Of a DNA stretch of 64,000 nucleotides, positions 53,738 through 60,690 are shown in pieces. The stretch covers positions 1,116,001-1,180,000 of the forward strand of contig NZ_CP133016.1 of the NCBI RefSeq assembly GCF_030866745.1, read 5' to 3'. The DNA is from Sphingomonas flavescens (lineage in GTDB: Bacteria > Pseudomonadota > Alphaproteobacteria > Sphingomonadales > Sphingomonadaceae). The notes below the pieces were generated by a model. It was given only the letters and a program-made list of their open reading frames with translations, was not told the origin of the DNA and made no database searches. Numbering within the stretch: position 1 is the stretch's first letter; every line of letters starts with the position of its first letter. The position numbers and the translations under genes are program-made.

Positions 53738-56427
53738 GCCGATGCCTCTTCCTTGATGCCGTTCCAAAGTGCCGCGATGCTCTGCCGCGCCGCGTCATGC
53801 TCGGCAAGAAGCTCGTCCCAATTCGCGGCGCCGCAAGCTTCCGCGACAAGCTGCCAGGTTTCGGCGGTCGGCTTCACGTCGCCCGGCGCAACAAGCCGCA
53901 TCATCACCAGCATGCGCGACAGCAACTTTAGCGCATCAACAATATTTGCCGGCACCAAAGATTCCGCTGCTAATGCTTCAAGGGCGACTTCCAGGCGCGT
54001 GTCGAGCCCGATGTGGGTCGTCAGTTGCAGGACCTGCACCGCAAACTCGAGGTCCACGAGGCCGCCTTGACCAAGCTTGACATCGAGCGCCCCGAGCGCC
54101 GGTTTGTGACGCTCCATCTCGGCCCGCATCCGCACGGCGTCGCCAGCGATCCGGCCGCGATCGCGCGGCAAGCGAAGGATGGACTCGATCAATTCCGCCG
54201 TTCGCGCCTGCGCTTCCGTTGAACCAAGGACGGGGCGCGCGCGGCACAGCGCCATATGCTCCCACGTCCACGCCTCCTCCCGCTGATAGCGTTCGAACGC
54301 ATCGAGCGAGACAACGAGCATACCTTTTGCCCCTTCCGGCCGTAGGCGCGTGTCGACGTCGTAGAGCGGGCCGGCCGCCGTGGGCACGCTCAGCGCTGAC
54401 GTGATCCTGCTCGCGAGGCGATTGAAATAGTCGTTGGGGCCAAGCGGCTTTCGGCCACCGGACAGACCAGCCTGGGACGCAGTATGCAAATAGACGATAT
54501 CGAGATCCGAAGCGTGCGTCAGCGAATGACCGCCGAAGCGGCCCAACCCGAGCGCGACCAGCTCGCCTCCCTCGATCTCACCGTGCGCCGCCACAAACTC
54601 TGTCGTTGCCGCCCGGGCCAACGCCAGCAGCGCGCCTTCCGCGACGCGTGCATAACCTTCCGTCACCTCCAGCGGGTCACGATGACGGTCGATCAGCTGC
54701 ACGCCCAGCGCGAAGCGGCGCTCGTTCACGGCGCGGCGAACACGATCCAGGGCAACGTCGTAGGGCTGACCATCCATCGCCTGCTTCAGCGTCGCCGCGA
54801 TTTCGATGGCGGGCGGCGGCATTGCGAAGCAGGAGGCGTCGAACAGGCCCTCGAACAACTCCGGCCGACGCGCGAGTTGATCGGCAAGGGTCGGCGCGTG
54901 CGCCAGAACCTTGGCCAGCAGTCCCGCGAGCGCAGGCCGCGCTTCCAGCAGGCGGAAGAGGTTCACTCCGCTCGACAGGCGTTCGACGATGTCGCTCAGC
55001 CGGTTGAGCGCCCGGTCCGGATCCGCGCCGGCGGCAATCGCTTGGAGCAGGCCTGGCAGCATCGCTTCGAACGCTTGCTGCGCAGGCGGAGAGCGCAGCG
55101 CGCGCGCCTTGCCGGAACGCCATGCCGCAATGTGGCGAATGGCCGCTTCCGGATCTGCAAAGCCGAGGCCCTGCAATTCGCTCGCGAGGATGTCGGGGTC
55201 GTTCGACAGGCGCTGCTGGGAATCAGGCCCAAGGCCGTCGAAAATTTCGCCGGCCAAGCCGATGTGCGGCCTCAGCCTGCGCAGCAGGTCCTCACCCGAC
55301 TCCATCCCATCCAGTTGCGCGACATTGTCGAGCGCGGCCGGCTCGCGCGGAAGCAAATGGGTCTGCGCATCCGCGACCATTTGCACGCGATGCTCGACGG
55401 TTCTGAGTAGCCGGTAGGCAGCGGCCAGTTTGCGACCGGTTTCGTCGTCGAGGTGGCCGGCCTGCACCAGTGCGACGATCGCATCGAGCGTAGCAGCTTC
55501 GCGGACGGAGGCATTGCGCCCGCCGTGGATCATTTGCTGAATCTGGACGAAGAATTCGATCTCCCGGATGCCGCCGCGCCCGCGCTTCAAATCGTAGCCT
55601 GGACCGATGTGGGCGCCCTGCGCGAAATGATCGCGAATGCGGGCGGAGATCTGCCGCACCTCGTCGATCACCCCGAAATCGAGCGAGCGGCGCCACACGA
55701 ACGGCTGAATGGCATTCAGAAATCGCTCGCCTAGCGCCACGTCCCCTGCTGCCGCGCGCGCACGGATGAAAGCCGCCCGCTCCCAGGGCAGAGCGCTAGA
55801 CTCGTAATGCGAAATAGCGGCGTCGATCGGAAGCGCGATAGGGGTCACTTCAGGTGAAGGCCGCAGCCGGAGGTCGACCCGCTCGACGTACCCATGCTCG
55901 GTACGCTTCTGCAGGATCTCGACGATGCGCCGGGCGATGCGAACCGCCGCCTCCCCAACGTCATCCCGCGCCCGGCGCGGCAAGCTTCCGGGATCGAAAA
56001 GGAGCAGCAGATCGACATCGGAAGAATAATTGAGCTCGTGGCTGCCAAGCTTTCCCATTGCGATCACGGCAAAACCCGTTGGGTCGGCGTCCGGCGCGCG
56101 TTCGCGGATCGCTGCGGTCACTGCTTCGTCGATTGCGCGATCGGCGAAATCGGACAGGCGCCGCGTCACCTGCTCCAGCGGCAGTTCGCCAGCCAGGTCG
56201 CCGAGCGCGACTGCGAGCGCGAGGCCGCTTCGCTTGGCGCGCAGGACCTGCATCAATTCGCCGTCGCTGACGGCCATCGCGGCGTCGGCCGCGGCTGCCG
56301 CGCCGCTGTCAACGAAAAGCTCGACGAGATCCGGATGCGCCCGTGTCAGGGAGTACAGGAATGGCGAATGATCGCAGGCGCGGCGAAGCGCATCCTCACG
56401 GGCGGAAATCGACGAGTCGCCGGTCAT
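53734..56427 (-). CDS. glnE: Glutamine synthetase adenylyltransferase/deadenylase
   Basis: An 897-residue bifunctional nucleotidyltransferase that adds or removes AMP on glutamine synthetase according to nitrogen status. Two catalytic domains are visible: the N-terminal deadenylase GKLGSHELNYSSDVDLLLLF (about residue 130) and the C-terminal adenylylase GRFGGHSLTHASDLDIVYLH (about residue 650), each with the G-x-x-S/T..DxD metal motif. Start at the ATG at 56427 (MTGDSSISAREDALRR); upstream in-frame residues are not conserved. Divergent from the nepR-like gene, and coupled to bcp. Confidence 0.95.
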   Translation of the reverse strand: MTGDSSISAREDALRRACDHSPFLYSLTRAHPDLVELFVDSGAAAAADAAMAVSDGELMQVLRAKRSGLALAVALGDLAGELPLEQVTRRLSDFADRAIDEAVTAAIRERAPDADPTGFAVIAMGKLGSHELNYSSDVDLLLLFDPGSLPRRARDDVGEAAVRIARRIVEILQKRTEHGYVERVDLRLRPSPEVTPIALPIDAAISHYESSALPWERAAFIRARAAAGDVALGERFLNAIQPFVWRRSLDFGVIDEVRQISARIRDHFAQGAHIGPGYDLKRGRGGIREIEFFVQIQQMIHGGRNASVREAATLDAIVALVQAGHLDDETGRKLAAAYRLLRTVEHRVQMVADAQTHLLPREPAALDNVAQLDGMESGEDLLRRLRPHIGLAGEIFDGLGPDSQQRLSNDPDILASELQGLGFADPEAAIRHIAAWRSGKARALRSPPAQQAFEAMLPGLLQAIAAGADPDRALNRLSDIVERLSSGVNLFRLLEARPALAGLLAKVLAHAPTLADQLARRPELFEGLFDASCFAMPPPAIEIAATLKQAMDGQPYDVALDRVRRAVNERRFALGVQLIDRHRDPLEVTEGYARVAEGALLALARAATTEFVAAHGEIEGGELVALGLGRFGGHSLTHASDLDIVYLHTASQAGLSGGRKPLGPNDYFNRLASRITSALSVPTAAGPLYDVDTRLRPEGAKGMLVVSLDAFERYQREEAWTWEHMALCRARPVLGSTEAQARTAELIESILRLPRDRGRIAGDAVRMRAEMERHKPALGALDVKLGQGGLVDLEFAVQVLQLTTHIGLDTRLEVALEALAAESLVPANIVDALKLLSRMLVMMRLVAPGDVKPTAETWQLVAEACGAANWDELLAEHDAARQSIAALWNGIKEEASA

Positions 56428-56546
56428 GCGGTTGTTTGCACCGTTACGCGCGCGGGCCGGAAGCAACTTCTTTGCGACACCGCTCGTTGAATATTGCCAT
56501 GAACGTACGATCCAAAATGGTTTCAGCGTCGGAAAGGAGTGGAAAC

Positions 56547-56684
56547 GTGGATCGGCAATCTATCCATGTCGACATGGATCAGACGCAGGCGGGAATTACC
56601 GCCGCGCTTCGCCGTGCCTTTCAGGCGGCGGCGAACGAACCTAGCGATCGCGACTTTGCGGATTTGCTGCGCCGACTGAATTAG
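56547..56684 (+). CDS. Short NepR-like protein (second NepR)
   Basis: A 45-residue protein read from the GTG at 56547, which has AAAGGAG seven bases upstream. Its C-terminal half ITAALRRAFQAAANEPSD then RDFADLLRRLN aligns with the NepR core of the 58743-58937 gene (ALRSVYDD, VPDDFNDLLGRLS): ALR, DF, DLL and RL match. NepR binds sigma-EcfG until PhyR~P displaces it. The protein lacks the long N-terminal extension and has AAN in place of the usual (D/E)xLxExVP. It converges on ecfG, 13 bases apart. Whether it is anti-sigma, or a modulator, is unknown. Confidence 0.72.
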   Translation: MDRQSIHVDMDQTQAGITAALRRAFQAAANEPSDRDFADLLRRLN

Positions 56685-56693
56685 CGACGCCTG

Positions 56694-56711
56694 GCGATCA
56701 TTCGTGATCGC
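56694..56711. terminator. Palindromic hairpin between the nepR-like gene and ecfG
   Basis: GCGATCA and TGATCGC pair perfectly around a TTCG tetraloop across the ecfG stop codon, ten bases after the nepR-like stop. It is placed to act on both convergent transcripts, but has no T-run on either side. Confidence 0.4.
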
Positions 56712-57336
56712 GGCTCAGGTGGTCGACCTCACCCATAATCGTTTGCAGCGCCGACTTGTCGGGATCGGTCCGGTGCTGACGGCGTGACGGCAGCTTGCCG
56801 CTCGACAGCAATTGCTCGAGCGCAACACGTCCGCGCGCCACGCGACTCTTGATCGTGCCCACCGCGCAACCGCAGATTTCCGCAGCTTCTTCGTAGGCGA
56901 ATCCACCGGCCCCCACGAGGATCAGCGCCTCGCGCTGCGGCTGCGGCAAGTGCATCAGCGCCCGCTGCATGTCGCCAAGCTCGATGTGGCGATCCTGGCT
57001 GGCCGGGGCCGCGAGGATTTTCGACGCCGTCACATCGTCCCATTCTCCCTTGAAGCGCGCACGGCGCATCTGGGAGAGGAAGAGGTTGCGGAGAATGATG
57101 AACGTCCACGCCCGCATATTCGTGCCGGCCTGGAAGCGTTTCCGGGCGGCCCACGCCTTGAGCAGCGTTTCCTGCACCAGATCGTCTGCAAGATCGCGGC
57201 TCCCGGACAAGGAACGACCAAAAGCGCGCAAATGCGGGATTACCGACGCAAGCTGATCCTTGAATTCCGGATCAGACAGCGGGGCCCAATCGTCCGATTG
57301 GACGGTCGGCCGGTCCTCGTCTTCAGCGTCGGTCAA
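56698..57336 (-). CDS. ecfG: General stress ECF sigma factor EcfG
   Basis: A 212-residue ECF sigma factor. Region 2 (DLADDLVQETLLKAWAARKR, RAWTFIILRNLFLSQMRRAR) and region 4 (ALMHLPQPQREALILVGAGG, YEEAAEICGCAVGTIKSRVA) are complete. EcfG transcribes the general stress regulon from GGAAC-N16/17-CGTT promoters once PhyR~P has trapped NepR. Start is a TTG at 57336, no ATG available in frame. It is downstream of the 51-residue membrane protein, from whose sigma-EcfG promoter it is probably transcribed (autoregulation). Confidence 0.95.
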   Translation of the reverse strand: MTDAEDEDRPTVQSDDWAPLSDPEFKDQLASVIPHLRAFGRSLSGSRDLADDLVQETLLKAWAARKRFQAGTNMRAWTFIILRNLFLSQMRRARFKGEWDDVTASKILAAPASQDRHIELGDMQRALMHLPQPQREALILVGAGGFAYEEAAEICGCAVGTIKSRVARGRVALEQLLSSGKLPSRRQHRTDPDKSALQTIMGEVDHLSRDHE

Positions 57337-57424
57337 ACCTTACCCCACCCAATCCTGACCCGGCGGCAGTGAGCAACCGGGCGTGACAGCAACATGAACG
57401 GCAATCTTGGCAATAGTTAGTGGC

Positions 57425-57580
57425 TTAGGGCCGCCCAACCAAGAAGATGATGACGAAAAGTATCACGACCAGCAGTGTGCCGAAGATCAGCACATTGCGC
57501 GCAACGCCCGGTGTCGACCCAGCCCGCGCCTCCGTCGTGGTCTCGCGAATGGGTGCTTCTGATCGTTGCGGGTCGGACAT
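57425..57580 (-). CDS. Single-pass membrane protein between phyR and ecfG
   Basis: A 51-residue protein from the ATG at 57580: about 28 polar residues (MSDPQRSEAPIRETTTEARA), then one membrane helix (NVLIFGTLLVVILFVIIFLV) and a three-residue tail. GAGAG lies four bases upstream. It is the gene nearest to a consensus sigma-EcfG promoter (57615-57639) and 88 bases ahead of ecfG in the same direction, so it should be induced with the sigma factor under stress. I recognise no family. It may simply be a small stress membrane protein, or a modulator of the locus. Confidence 0.7.
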   Translation of the reverse strand: MSDPQRSEAPIRETTTEARAGSTPGVARNVLIFGTLLVVILFVIIFLVGRP

Positions 57581-57614
57581 TATGCTCTCGTTACGATTTA
57601 CCGTTCCCGCGGCC

Positions 57615-57639
57615 AACGCGCCGGTTGGAGTCGTGTTCC
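57615..57639 (-). promoter_or_regulatory. Sigma-EcfG promoter for the small membrane protein and ecfG
   Basis: On the minus strand GGAAC (57639-57635) is followed after 16 bases by CGTT (57618-57615), an exact match to the alphaproteobacterial EcfG consensus. The expected start is near 57608, about 28 bases before the ATG at 57580. The -35 element lies within the right-hand arm of a hairpin that spans the phyR stop codon. Confidence 0.85.
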
Positions 57640-57643
57640 CGCC

Positions 57644-58444
57644 CTATCCGGCGGGAACTGTCGCCGCGTCGAAGAACAGGGCCTGCGCGATCGCAGCCTT
57701 GACCGTCGAACGCTGAAACGGCTTCGTGATCAGGAACGTCGGCTCCGGTCGTGTGCCCGTCAGCAAGCGTTCGGGGAACGCCGTGATGAAGATCACCGGC
57801 ACCGAGAACTCCGCAAGAATATCCTTCACCGCGTCGATGCCGCTGGAATCGTCGGCCAGTTGGATATCGGCGAGCACCAAGCCCGGCGGGCTCGAACGCG
57901 CTTGCGAAACCGCCTCATCGCGCGTGACGGCAACGCCGGTCACGTTGTGGCCAAGGTCGCGCACGATGGTTTCGATATCCATCGCGATGATTGGCTCATC
58001 CTCGATGATCAGCACGTCAGCCAACGTTTGCCGCTCGATCTCCTCAAGCGCTTCCGCGACGAGCGAGTCGACGTCCGAGGGCGAGGCGCCAATGAGATAG
58101 GCAGTGTCTTCTGACGAGAAACCTTCAAGCGAGGTCAATAGAAGAGCCTGACGAGACAGGGGTGTAATGCGCGACAAGCGGGCCTGCGCGATCCCTTCGG
58201 CGCCGGTTAGGTTGTCGCTGGGTTCCTCGCCCTCTTCAATATTGGCCGTCGACCAGATCGCGTGGAACGTTCGATACAATCCCAACCTCGGATCTACGTC
58301 ACGCGGGAATTCTTCCGGCTGGGCGACAATCGCCTCCAGCGTAGCGCGAACGAAAGCATCGCCGTGCGCTTGGCTGCCCGTCAGGGCGCGCGCATAGCGG
58401 CGAAGGAATGGCAGGTGCGGAGCAAGTTCCTGGCCAAGCGACAT
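57644..58444 (-). CDS. phyR: General stress response regulator PhyR
   Basis: A 266-residue two-domain anti-anti-sigma protein. Residues 1-130 mimic an ECF sigma factor (LAPHLPFLRRYARALTGSQA, ITPLSRQALLLTSLEGFSSE); 140-266 are a receiver domain with the phospho-Asp in PGLVLADIQLADDSSGIDAV, and FITAFPERLL and FLITKPFQ. On phosphorylation the sigma-like part captures NepR and frees EcfG. ATG at 58444. A perfect nine-pair inverted repeat crosses its stop codon. A second operon, nepR-phyP, is divergent across a 298-base gap. Confidence 0.97.
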   Translation of the reverse strand: MSLGQELAPHLPFLRRYARALTGSQAHGDAFVRATLEAIVAQPEEFPRDVDPRLGLYRTFHAIWSTANIEEGEEPSDNLTGAEGIAQARLSRITPLSRQALLLTSLEGFSSEDTAYLIGASPSDVDSLVAEALEEIERQTLADVLIIEDEPIIAMDIETIVRDLGHNVTGVAVTRDEAVSQARSSPPGLVLADIQLADDSSGIDAVKDILAEFSVPVIFITAFPERLLTGTRPEPTFLITKPFQRSTVKAAIAQALFFDAATVPAG

Positions 58445-58742
58445 GATCGGGTATTCTCCCTAGAAAACGCAAAGTCGGGCCGTCTTTAGGCGGCCCCCAA
58501 AGTGTTGCAACCCTGGAAGGGCTCGTATGCTTAGCCCTCCCGCCCCCAAAGATGTGAAGCAGCACTGGAACAAAGGACCGGCCATTTAGTTTCGTGGCTG
58601 AATGGGATCACCGCCGCGCGGACAATCGCGGAGCGGTCCCTCATTTTTGTGCGTGTCGACCCATGACAGATGCAGTGCCCATATTGCGCCTGCGAAAGAG
58701 TGGATTAAGAGCGCGATGGACCCGCGCGAGGGGGACTAGGAG
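58445..58742. other. Divergent control region between phyR and nepR
   Basis: No gene found in these 298 bases. It holds a plus-strand sigma-EcfG-like promoter (58567-58591), a GGGCCG/CGGCCC inverted repeat near 58480 and an AGGGCT/AGCCCT inverted repeat (58518-58523 with 58533-58538) on the phyR side, both within the likely phyR leader. No GGAAC-type promoter was seen facing phyR, so phyR may use a housekeeping promoter. Confidence 0.6.
58567..58591 (+). promoter_or_regulatory. Sigma-EcfG-like promoter ahead of nepR-phyP
   Basis: GGAAC (58567-58571), 17 bases, then GTT (58589-58591); the base before GTT is A, not the consensus C. It faces nepR, whose start codon is about 145 bases further on. 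It would give negative feedback if used. Confidence 0.6.
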
Positions 58743-58937
58743 TTGAGTGCAGAAAGTCGGAGCAAGACGGACCGAGCCGGACATTCCGGGCGCTCGACAA
58801 AGTCCCCTGCGACGGAGAAAAACGGACGTAAGCAGCGCTCGAGCGATCTCGGGCGCGCTCTGCGCTCGGTCTACGACGACACGCTCCGCGAAAGCGTTCC
58901 AGACGATTTCAACGACCTCTTGGGACGCCTGTCCTAG
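58743..58937 (+). CDS. nepR: Anti-sigma factor NepR
   Basis: A 64-residue protein. The disordered basic N-terminus is followed by the NepR signature DLGRALRSVYDDTLRESVPD and DFNDLLGRLS, two helices that clamp EcfG and, alternatively, PhyR~P. Start is a TTG at 58743, preceded by GAGGGGG at eight bases; there is no ATG or GTG in frame. It is followed by the PhyP-like gene in 24 bases, so the two form an operon divergent from phyR. Confidence 0.93.
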   Translation: MSAESRSKTDRAGHSGRSTKSPATEKNGRKQRSSDLGRALRSVYDDTLRESVPDDFNDLLGRLS

Positions 58938-58961
58938 ATTGCAGCTTTCGTTGGTAGTGCC

Positions 58962-60494
58962 GTGACCGCTACCGATCGTTTTGCTCGCCTGCCCACCGCA
59001 GCGAAACTCCTGCTGATCTTGACGGCGGTGCTTCTGCCCATCGGCGCCGCGCTTGCCTGGCTGGGCAATAACGGAATCCTTCAAGCTGACGCCGCACTTC
59101 AAGGCCGCAATCAGGATCAATCTCGCGCGCTCGCCTCAGCTGTCGAAAGCCTCATTGCGCGTAATGCGCTAGCGCTGCGCATCGCGGGCAACGCCGCGCT
59201 TGCCGACGGACCCGCCGGCGCGTGCGAACGCGCTCAACGGGCGTTGTCCATCGCCCCAGGCGTAGCCAGCAGTTTCGAGCTGGAAGACAGCAGCGGAAAG
59301 CCCATCTGCGCGGTCGGGGAAGTGGGTCAAACGGGCGTAATTCCCCTGACGGCGCCCGGCGATATCAAGGTGAGAATTGCAACGGGCGCCGACGCCGTCG
59401 CAATTCGCGTGGGCGTCATCAACGGCATCGTCACCGGCAATGTCCCGTTGGCCGAACTCAGCGCTGCTGCCCGCGATGCGGGCGGCAATATTGCGACGGT
59501 CATGCTGACTGATGAGGCGCGTGAATTGCGCGTGATTGGACCGCCGCCCGGCAGTGATATGCAGTTGCGGATCAGCCAGTGGCCGTTGGGCAACGGCAAT
59601 ATCATTGCGCGCATCGGCGTGCCGCGTTCCCAACTGACGACGCAGGATCAGCTGACGCTGCTCTTGCCTCTGCTGATGTGGTTTGCGGCCGCGATGATCG
59701 CCTGGCTCGTGGTCAGCAGGCTCCTGGTCCGGCCCCTGAAGAGATTAGAGCGGGCGGTGGTTGCCTATCGGCCAGGCGAAGGGCCACTCAAGCTGCCAAC
59801 CCGCGTTGGTCCCAGCACCGAAATCCAGGAGCTACGCAACGCGTTCGGCCGAGCGATCGGGCGTGTGGAGGAGTCGGAACGAGAAACTGGCGCTGCCCTG
59901 GATGGGCAAAGGCGGCTGGTCCGCGAAGTGCACCACCGGGTGAAAAACAATCTGCAGGTGGTGGCATCCCTGCTCAACATCCATGGCCGGACCGCGGAGA
60001 CCCCCGAAGCGCGCGCGGCCTATGCCTCGATCAGCCGGCGCGTCGGCGCCTTGTCGATCGTGCACCGCAACCATTTCGCTGAAATGGAAGAGAACCGCGG
60101 CATTTCGATCCGGCCTTTGGTCAACGAGCTTGCTGCTGAACTGCGCGGAACGGCGCCTGAGGACGCTCGAAGGGTCCGCATCGATTTGGACATCGATTCG
60201 CTCTCTACGACTCAGGATGTCGCGGTCGCCGTCGCGTTCCTGATCACCGAAATGGTAGAATTCGCGATGCTCAATGCGCCGGAAGCGCCAATTGAAATTT
60301 CGATGCGGCGCACGAGCGAACTCACCGCGCGGCTCGCGATCTCCAGTCCCGTCCTTGTGCCAGGCAGCGAAGATAGCCCGGAGAAAATTCAATTCGAACG
60401 GATCATTGGCGGCCTGGCCAAACAGCTGCGGTCTCTGCTTGAACGCAATCTCGGCCGGTACAGCGTCGAATTGCCGGTATTCCCCCCGCGCTAG
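58962..60494 (+). CDS. phyP: PhyP-like membrane sensor with HisKA_2 domain and degenerate ATPase domain
   Basis: A 510-residue membrane protein: helix at about 14-34, a periplasmic domain, a second helix at about 228-250, a HAMP-like linker, then a HisKA_2 domain with the His of VREVHHRVKNNLQVVASLLN (residues 324-325). The C-terminal domain is shaped like a HATPase but the N-box motif ExxxNA is EMVEFA, with Phe at residue 434 where Asn binds Mg-ATP, and no DxGxG loop follows (SSPVLVPGSE). In Sphingomonas the protein PhyP from the phyR locus is a phosphatase acting on PhyR. GTG start at 58962. Operon with nepR. Confidence 0.88.
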   Translation: MTATDRFARLPTAAKLLLILTAVLLPIGAALAWLGNNGILQADAALQGRNQDQSRALASAVESLIARNALALRIAGNAALADGPAGACERAQRALSIAPGVASSFELEDSSGKPICAVGEVGQTGVIPLTAPGDIKVRIATGADAVAIRVGVINGIVTGNVPLAELSAAARDAGGNIATVMLTDEARELRVIGPPPGSDMQLRISQWPLGNGNIIARIGVPRSQLTTQDQLTLLLPLLMWFAAAMIAWLVVSRLLVRPLKRLERAVVAYRPGEGPLKLPTRVGPSTEIQELRNAFGRAIGRVEESERETGAALDGQRRLVREVHHRVKNNLQVVASLLNIHGRTAETPEARAAYASISRRVGALSIVHRNHFAEMEENRGISIRPLVNELAAELRGTAPEDARRVRIDLDIDSLSTTQDVAVAVAFLITEMVEFAMLNAPEAPIEISMRRTSELTARLAISSPVLVPGSEDSPEKIQFERIIGGLAKQLRSLLERNLGRYSVELPVFPPR

Positions 60495-60553
60495 GCGGGC
60501 GCAAGATCGTTACGGGCATGACCAAAAAAGTTTGATGGTCCGCAGATTTTCCC

Positions 60554-60579
60554 GGAACCCCATACGAACCATCGACGTT
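60554..60579 (+). promoter_or_regulatory. Orphan sigma-EcfG promoter pointing toward the tatC 3' end
   Basis: GGAAC (60554-60558), 17 bases, CGTT (60576-60579). It lies 60 bases after the phyP-like gene on the plus strand and no plus-strand gene follows for more than 1 kb, so it should drive a non-coding transcript starting near 60586. Confidence 0.7.
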
Positions 60580-60585
60580 ATGTTG

Positions 60586-60690
60586 TTCGGATAGTGACCT
60601 TTTGCCCCCCCGCTCTCGCTATCCGCTTAAATGGGCCCGGAACCGCCAACCCTCCCCCCCCCCGGTGGCGCTTCCGGGCCCTCTATTGTC
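60586..60690 (+). ncRNA. Predicted stress-induced small RNA with a C-rich loop, antisense to the tatC 3' end
   Basis: From the predicted start the transcript folds at once: CGGATAGTGA (60588-60597) pairs with TCGCTATCCG (60616-60625), nine Watson-Crick pairs and one G-U, with the 18-base loop CCTTTTGCCCCCCCGCTC holding seven consecutive C. A second hairpin has GGGCCCGGAA (60633-60642) with TTCCGGGCCC (60672-60681) and an inner CGCCA/TGGCG, enclosing a ten-C run; the weakly U-rich TCTATTGTC follows. Caulobacter GsrN, a sigma-T controlled RNA, also acts through a C-rich loop. The 3' half is antisense to the last ~60 bases of tatC. Existence is predicted, not shown. Confidence 0.5.
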
